Notes: generated by a model not told the origin, from the letters alone. A stretch of 64,000 nucleotides of DNA from an uncultured Clostridia bacterium (GCA_944380775.1 CALWIP010000029.1:1-64000); one strand, 5' to 3'. Positions 27,021-36,403 are shown, numbered from the stretch's first letter. Numbers and translations are program-made.

Positions 27021-28513
27021 TCCAGGGCACCATGTCCAACGCGGGCAAGAGCCTGCTGGCGGCGGGCCTCTGCCGGGTGTTCCGGCGGGCGGGCTACCGG
27101 GTGGCCCCGTTCAAATCCCAGAACATGGCGCTCAATTCGTTCATCACGCGCGAAGGCCTCGAAATGGGCCGCGCCCAGGTGATGCAGGCGCAGGCGGCCG
27201 GGGTAGAGCCGTCCGTGCGCATGAACCCCATCCTGCTCAAGCCGACAAACGACGCCGGCTCGCAGGTCATTGTCAATGGAGAAGTGCTGGGCGTGATGCC
27301 TGCGATGGAATATTACCGGAGGAAAAAGGAACTATTGCCGGAAATTGAAAAGGCGTACCGCTCCCTGGAAGAGGAATTTGATGTCATCGTCCTCGAGGGC
27401 GCGGGCAGCCCCGCGGAGATCAACCTGCGCGAAAACGACATCGTCAACATGGGCATGGCGGATCTCGCGGGCGCGCCGGTGCTGCTGGTGGGCGATATCG
27501 ACCGCGGCGGCGTGTTCGCGGCGCTGTACGGCACCCTGGCGCTGCTCCAGCCCTGGGAGCGGGATCTCGTCAAGGCGTTGGTAATCAATAAATTCCGCGG
27601 GGATAAAAAGCTGCTGGAGCCGGGCCTTGTGCAGATCGAAGAGCTGACCGGGAAACCGGTGGCGGGCGTGGTGCCCTACGCCCGCCTCGACCTCGACGAC
27701 GAAGACAGCCTGAGCGAGCGGTTCCGCAAGAAAGGGCGCGCCGGGCGCGTGGAGATCGCCGTAGTCCGCCTGCCGCGCATCTCGAATTTTACGGACTGCA
27801 ACGCGCTGGAGATGCAGGAGGACGTGTCGCTGCGCTATGTCTCCGCGCCGGGGGAGCTCGGGCAGCCGGACCTCGTGCTGCTGCCCGGGACGAAAAATAC
27901 GATGGCGGACCTGCGCTGGATGCGCCAAAACGGCCTGGAGGCGAAGGTGCTGCAATACGCCGCGGCGGGAGGGCCGGTGTTCGGCATCTGCGGCGGCTAC
28001 CAGATGATGGGGGAATGGCTCAGCGACCCGGAAGGCGTAGAAGACGGCGGCGAGCTCGCCGGGATGGGCCTTTTGCCTGTGCGCACGGTGTTCACGCCGC
28101 AAAAGACCCGCACGCGCGTGGAGGGCGGATTCACCGGGAAAGAAGGCTTTTTCGCGGGGATGGCGGGCGCGCCGGTGGAAGGGTATGAAATCCACATGGG
28201 GCGCACCGTAGCCTCGGGCGCGCCGCTGCTGCGCATCGACGCGGGCGGCGGGGAAAAAGACGACGGCGCCGCCGCCGGGAACTGCGCCGGGACCTACGTC
28301 CACGGCGTGTTCGACCGCGGCGAAACAGCGGCCCGGCTGGTCAATTTGCTGCTGCGCGCCAAGGGCCTTGCGCCGTCCGCAGCCCCGGCGCTGGACCGCG
28401 GGCAGTATGTGGAACAGCAGTACGACCGCCTTGCGGACGTCTTGGAGGAGCATCTTGATATGGGAATGATCTACCGCATCCTGGAGCGGGGAAGAGGGGG
28501 AAGGAACGCATGA
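26996..28513 (+). CDS. cbiP: Cobyric acid synthase
   Basis: Glutamine-dependent amidation of the b, d, e and g side chains. 505 residues. Seen: IMIQGTMSNAGKSLLAAGLC (P-loop-like), APFKSQNMALNSFITREG, VLEGAGSPAEINLRENDIVN, and the C-terminal amidotransferase with LLPGTKNTMADLRW, VFGICGGYQMMG (nucleophilic Cys) and GTYVHGVFD. The ATG at 26996 follows GAAGGAGAGG; the open frame to 25841 is shadow of the upstream gene. ATGA overlap with cbiC. Confidence 0.96.
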   Translation: MPKAKSIMIQGTMSNAGKSLLAAGLCRVFRRAGYRVAPFKSQNMALNSFITREGLEMGRAQVMQAQAAGVEPSVRMNPILLKPTNDAGSQVIVNGEVLGVMPAMEYYRRKKELLPEIEKAYRSLEEEFDVIVLEGAGSPAEINLRENDIVNMGMADLAGAPVLLVGDIDRGGVFAALYGTLALLQPWERDLVKALVINKFRGDKKLLEPGLVQIEELTGKPVAGVVPYARLDLDDEDSLSERFRKKGRAGRVEIAVVRLPRISNFTDCNALEMQEDVSLRYVSAPGELGQPDLVLLPGTKNTMADLRWMRQNGLEAKVLQYAAAGGPVFGICGGYQMMGEWLSDPEGVEDGGELAGMGLLPVRTVFTPQKTRTRVEGGFTGKEGFFAGMAGAPVEGYEIHMGRTVASGAPLLRIDAGGGEKDDGAAAGNCAGTYVHGVFDRGETAARLVNLLLRAKGLAPSAAPALDRGQYVEQQYDRLADVLEEHLDMGMIYRILERGRGGRNA

Positions 28514-29151
28514 AGCATCCATTGAAAGCCGTGCTGCCGGGGGAAATTGAGAAATTGAGCATGGAAACCATCCGGCGGGAACTCGGCGGGCGGACCTTTG
28601 CGCCGGAAAACGAGCCGGTGGCGCTGCGGGTCATCCACACGACGGCCGATTTTGACTATGCGGAAAACCTGTTCTTTTCTCCCGGCGCGGTGCCGCGCGC
28701 CATCGAAGCGGCGCGCCGCGGCGCGACCATCGTAACGGACACGCAGATGGCGCGGGCGGGCGTCAACAAGGCGGCGCTCGAGCGCTTCGGCGGGCGCGCC
28801 GTGTGCTTCATGGGGGACCCGGACGTCGCGGAGGCCGCGCGCCGCGAAGGGACCACCCGCGCGGTGCAGAGCATGGAAAAGGCCGCGTCCCTGCCCGGCC
28901 CGTTGATCTTCGCCATTGGCAACGCGCCGACCGCGCTGGTCCGGCTTTGCGAGTTGATCGAAGAGGGCCGCGTTGCGCCGGAACTGGTCATCGGCGTGCC
29001 GGTGGGCTTTGTCAACGTGGTGGAGTCAAAGGAAATGCTGCTGGAATGCCCCGTGCCGCAGATTGTCGCGCGCGGGCGCAAGGGCGGCAGCAACGTGGCC
29101 GCGGCCATCTGCAACGCGATTTTGTATGAAGCGGGCGGCCGCCCGCGCTGA
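28510..29151 (+). CDS. cbiC: Cobalt-precorrin-8 methylmutase
   Basis: Moves the C11 methyl group to C12, giving cobyrinic acid. 213 residues, normal. Seen: RVIHTTADFDYAENLFFSPG with the catalytic His, TIVTDTQMARAGVNKAAL, FAIGNAPTALVRLCELIEEG, GVPVGFVNVVESKEMLL and ARGRKGGSNVAAAICNAILY. Last corrin gene of the run; the HTH gene begins 12 bases later. Confidence 0.97.
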   Translation: MKHPLKAVLPGEIEKLSMETIRRELGGRTFAPENEPVALRVIHTTADFDYAENLFFSPGAVPRAIEAARRGATIVTDTQMARAGVNKAALERFGGRAVCFMGDPDVAEAARREGTTRAVQSMEKAASLPGPLIFAIGNAPTALVRLCELIEEGRVAPELVIGVPVGFVNVVESKEMLLECPVPQIVARGRKGGSNVAAAICNAILYEAGGRPR

Positions 29152-29163
29152 GGAGGGGACGCA

Positions 29164-29610
29164 GTGGAACGCATCACCCTGTACCGCATCACCCGGTACC
29201 TGCCGGGCGGGGCGGAGGAACAGTATTCCCTTCTGCCGTGGGACGGCGGCGGGGAAGGGGAAGACGACGGCGGGCGCGATTACCTGCTGCCTGCCGGCTA
29301 CGGCCTGACGGAGGAGGGCGGCGCGCCGCTGGTGACGGACGCGGAGGGCCGCGCGTGCGAGGTGCAGTGGTACAACGGCGCGCCGGTGCTGGTGGACCGC
29401 GTCCGCCGCCAGGCGATTTTGTTGGAGTGGGAGCGCAAGCTGCAAAACCGCCGGGAGGAGGCGGGCCTCTCCCGCGCGGAGCTGTCCGCCATGCTCGGCA
29501 TGACGCAAAAGGAATTGTATGAAATCGAGGCCGGCGAGCGGGAGGCTACCACCGGATTTTACCGCCGGGCCGCGCAGTTCCTCGGATGCGCCTGGCAGGA
29601 ATTGATTTGA
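29164..29610 (+). CDS. Small XRE-type helix-turn-helix protein with N-terminal unknown domain
   Basis: 148 residues, GTG start after GAGGAGGGG. The C-terminal ~75 residues form a helix-turn-helix of the XRE class (NRREEAGLSRAELSAMLGMTQKELYEIEAGEREATTG). The N-terminal ~70 residues are acidic and probably beta-rich (LYRITRYLPGGAEEQYSLLP...); I do not recognise the fold. Its place between cbiC and the glycosidase, on one strand with no terminator, makes it a possible regulator of either set; this is unproven. Confidence 0.7.
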   Translation: MERITLYRITRYLPGGAEEQYSLLPWDGGGEGEDDGGRDYLLPAGYGLTEEGGAPLVTDAEGRACEVQWYNGAPVLVDRVRRQAILLEWERKLQNRREEAGLSRAELSAMLGMTQKELYEIEAGEREATTGFYRRAAQFLGCAWQELI

Positions 29611-29633
29611 CCATTTTGGAAGGAGATGGATTC

Positions 29634-31874
29634 ATGGACCTGAAAACGATCGTGTCCCAAATGACGCTGGAGGAAAAGGCCGGCATGTGCTCCGGCCGTG
29701 ATTTCTGGCGGCTGAAGACCGTGGAGCGCCTCGGCGTCCCGGAGGTGATGATGAGCGACGGCCCGCACGGCCTGCGCAAGCAGGAGGAGGACGTCGACCA
29801 CCTCGGCGAAGAAGACAGCAATGTGGCGGTGTGCTTCCCGGCTGCGTGCGCCACGGCCTGCTCGTTTGACCGCGCGCTGCTGCGCCGCCTCGGCGAAACG
29901 CTGGGCGACGAGTGCCAGGCGGAGGGGGTTTCCGTCCTTCTCGGCCCGGCCGTGAACATCAAGCGTTCGCCGCTCTGCGGGCGCAATTTTGAATATTTCT
30001 CCGAGGACCCGTGTCTCACCGGCGAACTCGCCGCCGCCTACATCCAGGGCGTGCAATCCCGCCATGTCGGCACGTCCATCAAGCATTTTGCCGCGAATAA
30101 CCAGGAGACGCGCCGCATGTCCGTCTCTGCGGAGATCGACGAGCGCACCCTGCGCGAGATTTACCTCGCCGGGTTCGAGACGGCGGTCAAGAAGGCGCAG
30201 CCCTGGACGGTCATGTGTTCCTACAACCGCATCAACGGGGTCTATTCTTCCGAAAATAAAAAATTATTGACTGATATCCTGCGCGGCGAATGGGGCTTTG
30301 ACGGCTACGTCGTCTCCGACTGGGCTGCCACGGACGACCGCGTGGAGGGCCTGCGCGCCGGCCTCGACCTGGAAATGCCGGCCGGAACCGGCGACACGGA
30401 CCGCGAGATTGTGGAAGCGGTGCGTTCCGGCAGGCTGGAGGAGCGCGTGCTCGACGGGGCGGTGGAGCGCATCCTGCGGCGCGTGTTTGAATATTGGGAA
30501 AACCGCCGGGGCGGAGAAAAGCAGCACGAGGCGCACCACGCCGTCTCGCGGGAGATTGCGGAGCGCTGCGCGGTGCTGCTTAAAAACGAGGGCGGCGTCT
30601 TGCCGCTGCGCCGCGGGGCCAAAGCGGCGCTCATCGGCCTCTTTGCCAAGGAGCCGCGCTACCAGGGCGGCGGCAGCTCGCACATCCACCCGTACCGCGT
30701 CGCCGGCGCGGCGGAATGGATGCCGGAACTGCCCTACGCGCAGGGCTACACGCTCGACGATTCGCTCGACGAGGCGCGCATTGCGGAAGCGGTCGCGCTG
30801 GCGCAGGGCTGCGAGGTTGCGGTGGTCTTTGCGGGCCTCCCGGAGCCGTATGAATCGGAGGGGCGCGACCGCGCGCACATGCGCCTGCCGGAAAACCAGA
30901 ACGAATTGATCCGCCGCGTGGCGCAGGCCCAGCCGAATACCGTGGTGGTGCTGCACAACGGTTCCCCGGTGGAGATGCCATGGGCCGGGCAGGTCAAGGG
31001 TATCTTGGAGCTCTACCTCGGCGGCGAGGCGGTGGGCGAGGCGGCGGCCCGCCTGCTCTACGGCGACGCAAACCCGAGCGGCAAGCTGGCGGAGACCCTC
31101 CCGCTGCGCCTGGAGGACAACCCCTCCTACCTCAACTTCCCGGGGGACGACCGCAAGGTCGAGTACCGCGAGGGCGTTTTCGTCGGCTACCGCTACTATG
31201 ATACAAAGAAAATGGCGGTGCAGTTCCCGTTTGGCCACGGCCTTTCCTACACCACGTTTGAATATTCCGGCCTGCGCCTGAGCGCGGCGGAAATCCCGGA
31301 GGACGGGACGCTCACCGTGACGCTGCAAGTGAAAAATACGGGCGCCGTGGCGGGCGAAGAGGCCGTCCAGCTCTATGTCGCGCCGCCGGCGTGCGGCGTC
31401 CCGCGCCCGGAAAAGGAGCTGCGCGGCTTTGAAAAGGTCGCGCTCGCGCCCGGCGAGGAAAAAACGGTCTCGTTCACGCTGGGCCGCCGCGCATTTGCCT
31501 ATTACAGCGAGCGCATGCAGGATTGGGCCGTGGCCCCCGGCGCCTATACCGTCGAAATCGGCGCGTCGTCCCGCGACATCCGCCTTGCGCAGCGCGTGCT
31601 GGTCCGGGCGGAGCCGCTGCCGGCGGGGCCCGTGACGCAGAACACCGTGCTCAACGACCGCCCGGACCTGGAAAAAATGGCCCCGGTGCTGGAACCGTTT
31701 TTCCGCAACCTTTGGGAAACGCTGCATCTGCCGGAGGGCCGCCAGGCGGGCGAGCGCCGCTGGATCTCGTCCATCCCGCTGCGCGCGATGCGGAGCTTTT
31801 ACAGCCTGCGCAGCGAGGACCTGGAAAAACTGGTCGCGGACCTGAACGCGGCCGTGCGGAAAGAAGGGGAATAA
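29634..31874 (+). CDS. Glycoside hydrolase family 3, beta-glucosidase-like
   Basis: 746-residue cytoplasmic enzyme (no signal peptide). Seen: MTLEEKAGMCSGRDFW, SDGPHGLRKQ, IKHFAANNQETRRM, nucleophile Asp229 in GYVVSDWAATDDRVEGLRAG, a second alpha/beta domain (VAVVFAGLPEPYESEGRDR) and a fibronectin-III-like C-terminal domain from about residue 540. Substrate specificity (beta-glucoside, xyloside) is open. AAGGAG precedes the ATG at 29634. The esterase gene starts one base after the stop. Confidence 0.93.
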   Translation: MDLKTIVSQMTLEEKAGMCSGRDFWRLKTVERLGVPEVMMSDGPHGLRKQEEDVDHLGEEDSNVAVCFPAACATACSFDRALLRRLGETLGDECQAEGVSVLLGPAVNIKRSPLCGRNFEYFSEDPCLTGELAAAYIQGVQSRHVGTSIKHFAANNQETRRMSVSAEIDERTLREIYLAGFETAVKKAQPWTVMCSYNRINGVYSSENKKLLTDILRGEWGFDGYVVSDWAATDDRVEGLRAGLDLEMPAGTGDTDREIVEAVRSGRLEERVLDGAVERILRRVFEYWENRRGGEKQHEAHHAVSREIAERCAVLLKNEGGVLPLRRGAKAALIGLFAKEPRYQGGGSSHIHPYRVAGAAEWMPELPYAQGYTLDDSLDEARIAEAVALAQGCEVAVVFAGLPEPYESEGRDRAHMRLPENQNELIRRVAQAQPNTVVVLHNGSPVEMPWAGQVKGILELYLGGEAVGEAAARLLYGDANPSGKLAETLPLRLEDNPSYLNFPGDDRKVEYREGVFVGYRYYDTKKMAVQFPFGHGLSYTTFEYSGLRLSAAEIPEDGTLTVTLQVKNTGAVAGEEAVQLYVAPPACGVPRPEKELRGFEKVALAPGEEKTVSFTLGRRAFAYYSERMQDWAVAPGAYTVEIGASSRDIRLAQRVLVRAEPLPAGPVTQNTVLNDRPDLEKMAPVLEPFFRNLWETLHLPEGRQAGERRWISSIPLRAMRSFYSLRSEDLEKLVADLNAAVRKEGE

Positions 31875-32792
31875 ATGGAACACAAGGCTTGGCGTTATGC
31901 GGAGTTCCCGGATTACCCGGGCGTGCCGGAGGGCGCGGAGCGTTGGGAAACGGACGGCGGAGAAATGGGCGTGAGCTACCTGCCCAACGTGGTCTACGCC
32001 CAGCCGGACGGCATTCCGCTCCACTTGCAGGTGCTGACGCCGGACTGCCGCAACCGCCGCGGCGCGGCTTGGCCCTGCCTGGTGTATGTGCAGGGCTCGG
32101 CGTGGCGCAAACAGGATGTCTATGACGAATTGCCGCTGGTGGCGTCGCTCGCAAAGCGCGGCTATACGGTCGCCATTGCCGAATACCGGCATTCCGGCCA
32201 AGCGCCCTTCCCGGCGCAGATTCAGGACGCCAAGAACGCCATCCGTTTTTTGCGGGCGAACGCCGCGCAGTACCATGTCCTTCCGGATGAAATCTGTGTG
32301 GGCGGCTGTTCCTCCGGCGGGCACACGGCGGTGTTCTGCGCCTTGGCGGAGGACGGCGGCCCGCTGGACCGGAACCTGTTCCCCGGCGTCTCTGCCAAGA
32401 TTAACGCCGTGGTGGACTACTACGGCGCCGTCAACCTCGGCATGCCGGACGGCTATCCCTCCTCGCCGAATAACGGCCTTCCGGAAAGCCACGAGGGCGC
32501 GCTGATGGGCGGCGTGGACCTGAACCTTCACCCGGAGGTTGCGGCGCGCGGCAGCGCGATTTCTTACATCACGCCGCAAAAGGATCTGCCGCCCATGCTG
32601 CTGATCCACGGGACGAAAGACCGCACGGTGAACGTCCGGCAGAGCGTGGAGCTGTACGAAACGCTGCGCGCCTGCGGCAAGCAGGCGGAGCTGCTCTTGC
32701 TCGGCGGCGCGGACCACGGCGGGCCGGAATTCTGGACGGACGCGGTGTGCGCGCGCGTGGACGCCTTTTTGCGCCTGGCAAACCGGCGGTAA
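31875..32792 (+). CDS. Alpha/beta hydrolase, carbohydrate esterase/lipase-like
   Basis: 305-residue esterase-like hydrolase. Seen: oxyanion region PCLVYVQGSAWRKQDVYDE (an HGGxx variant), nucleophile elbow VGGCSSGGHTAVFCA with Ser, the acid in LLIHGTKDRTVNVRQS and the catalytic His in GGADHGGPEF. No signal peptide. Immediately adjacent to the GH3 gene (no gap), so the pair probably removes acyl groups and glycosyl residues from the same imported oligosaccharide. Followed by two strong terminators. Confidence 0.88.
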   Translation: MEHKAWRYAEFPDYPGVPEGAERWETDGGEMGVSYLPNVVYAQPDGIPLHLQVLTPDCRNRRGAAWPCLVYVQGSAWRKQDVYDELPLVASLAKRGYTVAIAEYRHSGQAPFPAQIQDAKNAIRFLRANAAQYHVLPDEICVGGCSSGGHTAVFCALAEDGGPLDRNLFPGVSAKINAVVDYYGAVNLGMPDGYPSSPNNGLPESHEGALMGGVDLNLHPEVAARGSAISYITPQKDLPPMLLIHGTKDRTVNVRQSVELYETLRACGKQAELLLLGGADHGGPEFWTDAVCARVDAFLRLANRR

Positions 32793-32835
32793 AAAGCGCC
32801 CCGGCCGGCGTTAAAAGAAAAAGGGAACGCCCCGC

Positions 32836-32870
32836 CCCCCCGCCCCGGAAAACTCCGGGGCGGGGGTTTT
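32836..32870 (+). terminator. Intrinsic terminator after the esterase gene
   Basis: 13-bp stem CCCCCGCCCCGGA / TCCGGGGCGGGGG with a 4-base loop and TTTT. Confidence 0.85.
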
Positions 32871-32883
32871 GTAAGCGGAAAGC

Positions 32884-32921
32884 AAAAAGCCCTGCCGCCC
32901 GACGGGCGGCAGGGCTTTTTT
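32884..32921. terminator. Bidirectional terminator between convergent esterase and HAD genes
   Basis: AAAAAGCCCTGCCGCCC / GGGCGGCAGGGCTTTTT with a 3-base loop; A-run on one side and T-run on the other serve both strands. Confidence 0.92.
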
Positions 32922-32939
32922 GGTGGGTCCGGTTGGGGG

Positions 32940-33791
32940 TTACTTCAGGCTCGCGCGGAATTCCTCCAGCAGCGCGTCCTGATATTCCCCGGCGTAGGAG
33001 CCGGCGAGGAAGCGGCCGAACGCCTCGTCGTGCAGCTTCTTCCAGGATGCGTCTTCGTGCCCGGCGAGGATGGGGTAGAACAGCACGCCGTTGTCCTGCG
33101 CGGCTTTCATGTCGCCGAGCGCGTCGCCCGCCATCAGGATCTGGTCGGGCGCGTAGCCGCCCATCGCCTTGAGCTTTTCAATGCAGATCGACTTCGTGCC
33201 GGCCTCCTGGCCGAGCATCGCGTCGGTGTATTGGTCGAGGCCGAAATGGCCCCATTCGTCGCCGATGGCCTGGCCGTTTGCCGAAGAGACAATGGAGATG
33301 TCGGCTTTTTCCGAGGCCATTGCGAGGGTTTCTTTCACGCCGGCGAACGGGCCGCCGTCTTCCATCGGGATCTGCGCGATGCTCTCGTTTACGCGCAGCG
33401 ACCAGTCGTACGCCTGGCGGAAAATCTCCGCGCCGGTGCGGTCCAGCTCCGCCTTGAGCGCCGCGTTCGAGAGCGCGGGCGTCGCGTCGGCCCAGGCCTT
33501 CAAATCCTTCCAGCCGGGGATTTCCGCAATGCCCTTTTCCGAGAGCAGCTCCAGCAGCGCCGCCAAGCCCTTAAAACGGTTGATGCCGCGCGTGCTGGCG
33601 TAGAGGTTCAGGTGGTTCCACATCTCGAGGATTTCGCCGCGGTTTGCCTCCAGGCCCCAGACCTCAATGATCTTCGGCCCGAAGCTGCGGCGGTGCTTAA
33701 TCTCCATCGTGTTCATCGCGCAGCCGTCGGAATCCACGCAGAGCAGGAAATCCTTTTTCCTCTGGAAATTTTCAATCTTTGTTTTATCCAT
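32940..33791 (-). CDS. HAD superfamily hydrolase
   Basis: 283-residue phosphatase-like protein. Seen: motif I FLLCVDSDGCAMNTME (Asp-x-Asp with T), a large helical cap, motif II IVSSANGQ, and motif III/IV KLKAMGGYAPDQILMAGDALGDMKAA. A sugar-phosphate substrate fits its place as the last gene of the UlaG/UlaE/GH3 set, but this is inference. The ATG at 33791 follows AAAGGCGGG; the gap to the GH3 gene is 16 bases. Confidence 0.85.
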   Translation of the reverse strand: MDKTKIENFQRKKDFLLCVDSDGCAMNTMEIKHRRSFGPKIIEVWGLEANRGEILEMWNHLNLYASTRGINRFKGLAALLELLSEKGIAEIPGWKDLKAWADATPALSNAALKAELDRTGAEIFRQAYDWSLRVNESIAQIPMEDGGPFAGVKETLAMASEKADISIVSSANGQAIGDEWGHFGLDQYTDAMLGQEAGTKSICIEKLKAMGGYAPDQILMAGDALGDMKAAQDNGVLFYPILAGHEDASWKKLHDEAFGRFLAGSYAGEYQDALLEEFRASLK

Positions 33792-33807
33792 GCCATGCCC
33801 GCCTTTC

Positions 33808-35520
33808 TCAGCCGTCCAGCCGCTTCGCGACCGGCCACACGCCTTCCGGCGTCATTTTGCCGTACAGCACGCCCGCCACAACCTCCACGTTGTTCGGCGC
33901 GCTCGTGAACGAGACGATCACCGTGCCCGCGTGCTGCGGGATGGAGATCTCCTCGTACGGCGTGTTCGTCACCACAACGAATTTCTGCTCCGGGTGCGCC
34001 TGGCAGAGGCCGTCGATGTAGTCGCGGTTGTTGAGGTTGCCGCGCAGGTAGTAATTTGTCAAAACAATGGTGTCATACTGGCCGATGCGCGCCTCAATGG
34101 ACGCCTTGTCCGCGTCGTCGTAGGTGTATTCGGTCTCGAGGTACGCCGCCTTCGGGTCGTATTTCAGGCAGTCCTCATGCAGGATGCCGGAGTGCCAGCG
34201 CATGCCGTTGTAGTCCTTGACCTTCTGCTCGGCAATGAGCACGGAGCCCTGCACCGGCAGCAGGCCCTGCTTGTCGCGCGCAATGACGACGGAGCGCCGC
34301 GCAATCTGCTTGGAAAGGTCGATGATCTCGCGGCTGGCCGCGACCTCCTCCGGGGATTCGCCGTTGTTGTGGCTCTCCTGGAACAGGCCGTATTCGTACT
34401 TCGTGTTGAGGATGCGGTACATCTTGTCGTTGAGCTCCTGCTCGGTGATGCGCCCATCCAGCACAGCCTGTTTGATGGCCTGGAACGTCTCTTCCACCAG
34501 GTTGTTTTCCGCCTTCATCAGCACCAGGTCCGCGCCGGCTTCCAGCGCCATGGCGCAGGCGTTCGCCACGCCGTAACGGCTCACGATGCCGCCCATCGTC
34601 ATGCTGTCGGTGGTGATGACGCCCTCAAAGCCCAGCTCCTCGCGCAGCAGGCCGGTGATGACCTTGCGGGAAACGGTGGCGATGTTGTCCGGGTCAAAGG
34701 CGGGGAAGATGCTGTGCGCAATCATGATGCACGGCAGCAGGCCCTTCGCAATCAAATTCTTGTAGGGCAGCAGCTCGCGGGAGCGCATGGTGCCGGCGTC
34801 GACGTCGATGGTCGGCACCTGGAAGTGCGCGTCGATGGACGAATGGCCGCGCCCCGGGAAATGCTTGCCGGTGGCCACAATGCCGCCGTCGCGGAACCCG
34901 CGGCAGGTCTGCTCGCTGTATTCCACCACTTCTTCCGCTTTTTCCGAGTAAGAGCGGATGTAGATCTCCGGGTTGCGCGGGTCGCTGTTCACGTCCAGCA
35001 CCGGCGAATGGATCCAGTTCATGCCCAGCGAGGCGAGCTGCCGCGCGGAGGCGCGGGCCGCCTCATAGGCGAGCTGCGGGTCGTCGGTGGCGCGCAGGCC
35101 CATCGGCCGCGGGAACTTGCTCAGCTCGTCCCAGTACGGGTCGGTGCTGGTGCCGCCCTCCATGTCGGTGGTCAGGTGCAGCGGCAGGCCCAGCGGGCGG
35201 CTGCGCGCGGCGCGCTGCAGGCCGTCGAGGACGGCCTTGTAGTCAGACATCGCGCAGTAGGGCGCCTGCTTGCCGTGCTTGACGCCGGAGGTGTTGCCGA
35301 AGTCCATAATCTGCTTGCCGGTGAGCGGGTTGACATAAGCGCCGAACGTGCGCACTTCCGGGGAAAGGCGCAGGCCGCCGCAGTGGTATTTGGTGATGTA
35401 CTCGTACACGTTCGGCTTGGCGACGACGCCGGCGAAGCCCAGCGTCATCATCTGGCCGACTTTCTGGTCCAGCGTCATGCGCGAGATCAGCCGCTTGATA
35501 TAGGCGTTTTTATATTCCAT
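33808..35520 (-). CDS. Glycoside hydrolase family 3, NagZ-like beta-N-acetylhexosaminidase
   Basis: 570-residue enzyme distinct from the beta-glucosidase-like GH3 at 29634. Seen: LTTDMEGG, the hexosaminidase-type loop ATGKHFPGRGHSSIDAH (217-232), equivalent to the NagZ KHFPGHGxxxxDxH with the Asp-His acid/base dyad, nucleophile Asp305 in VITTDSMTMGG, and an extra C-terminal alpha/beta domain. No signal peptide. GGAAAGGG precedes the ATG. It could act on N-acetylglucosaminides from peptidoglycan or host glycans. Confidence 0.9.
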   Translation of the reverse strand: MEYKNAYIKRLISRMTLDQKVGQMMTLGFAGVVAKPNVYEYITKYHCGGLRLSPEVRTFGAYVNPLTGKQIMDFGNTSGVKHGKQAPYCAMSDYKAVLDGLQRAARSRPLGLPLHLTTDMEGGTSTDPYWDELSKFPRPMGLRATDDPQLAYEAARASARQLASLGMNWIHSPVLDVNSDPRNPEIYIRSYSEKAEEVVEYSEQTCRGFRDGGIVATGKHFPGRGHSSIDAHFQVPTIDVDAGTMRSRELLPYKNLIAKGLLPCIMIAHSIFPAFDPDNIATVSRKVITGLLREELGFEGVITTDSMTMGGIVSRYGVANACAMALEAGADLVLMKAENNLVEETFQAIKQAVLDGRITEQELNDKMYRILNTKYEYGLFQESHNNGESPEEVAASREIIDLSKQIARRSVVIARDKQGLLPVQGSVLIAEQKVKDYNGMRWHSGILHEDCLKYDPKAAYLETEYTYDDADKASIEARIGQYDTIVLTNYYLRGNLNNRDYIDGLCQAHPEQKFVVVTNTPYEEISIPQHAGTVIVSFTSAPNNVEVVAGVLYGKMTPEGVWPVAKRLDG

Positions 35521-35541
35521 GTTGCCATCCCTTTCCCCAAA

Positions 35542-36393
35542 TCAGGCGTTGTGAAGGACCCGGTCGAACACCTTGTCGATAAAATCCTTCGAGTAGCCGA
35601 TGTGCTCGTGATATTCGTGGTCCGGCACATCCCAGAATTCCGTGACAAAACGCGTCACGCCGTTTTCCAGCGCCGTGCGCACAGCCCGGTCGAAATCCAC
35701 ATGCCCCGTGCCGAATTCAATTTCGCGGAATTTGCCCGGCACCGTCTCTTTCAGGTGCATGGCGGCGATGTGCCCGCGCGCGCAGAGCAGGTCCTCGATG
35801 ACGTCTTCGTGGTAGTCCGCCGCGGCGTTCGTGCAGTTGCCGATGTCCGGGTAGACCTGCAAATACGGCGACTGGATCTCGGAGATGTAGCGCATCGCCT
35901 TTTTGCAGTTGTTGAGGAACGGCGTTTCCATCGTTTCAAACGCGAGGATGACGCCGTACTGCGCGGCGAAGTCGACGGAGCGCTTGAGGTTTTCGAGGAA
36001 CAGGGCGCGCGTGCGCTGGTTGGATTCCTCATAATAGACGTCGTAGCCCGCAATCTGGATGATGCGGATGCCGAGGTCATATGAGAGCAAAACCGCCTTC
36101 TGCATGATCTCCATCCCGCGCGCGCGGGTGGTGTCGTTTTCGCTGCCCAGCGGGTATTTGCGGTGGCCGCTCAGGCACATGGAGCGGGCCGGCACGCCCG
36201 CGCGGAACATGGCGGCCACGGCGCCGGCGCGCTCTTTGGCGGTCCAGTCCAAGCGGGCGAGCTTTTCGTCGCTCTCGTCGACGCTCAGCTCCATAAAGTC
36301 GTAGCCGTAGCTCTTGGCGCAGAGGAGTTTTTCCTCCAGGCTGAGCGAATTCGGCATGGCCTTTTCATAAAGGCCCAGCTGATAGCGTTTCAT
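35542..36393 (-). CDS. ulaE: L-ribulose-5-phosphate 3-epimerase (UlaE-type)
   Basis: 283-residue TIM-barrel sugar-phosphate epimerase. Seen: the UlaE/SgbU hallmark SMCLSGHRKYPLGSEND, IIQIAGYDVYYEE, the metal-binding VILAFETMETPF, VYPDIGNCTNAA and HLKETVPGKFREIEFGTGHVDF. In the L-ascorbate pathway this epimerises L-xylulose-5-P to L-ribulose-5-P. Its partner ulaG is two genes upstream; ulaD, ulaF and the PTS ulaABC are not in the window. Confidence 0.9.
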   Translation of the reverse strand: MKRYQLGLYEKAMPNSLSLEEKLLCAKSYGYDFMELSVDESDEKLARLDWTAKERAGAVAAMFRAGVPARSMCLSGHRKYPLGSENDTTRARGMEIMQKAVLLSYDLGIRIIQIAGYDVYYEESNQRTRALFLENLKRSVDFAAQYGVILAFETMETPFLNNCKKAMRYISEIQSPYLQVYPDIGNCTNAAADYHEDVIEDLLCARGHIAAMHLKETVPGKFREIEFGTGHVDFDRAVRTALENGVTRFVTEFWDVPDHEYHEHIGYSKDFIDKVFDRVLHNA

Positions 36394-36403
36394 GCGGCAG
36401 ACC

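Noticed and set aside
30264..32717. Minus-strand ORF of 817 codons opposite GH3 and esterase
   Set aside because: Shadow of two well-supported enzymes; repetitive His/Arg/Ala sequence without domains.
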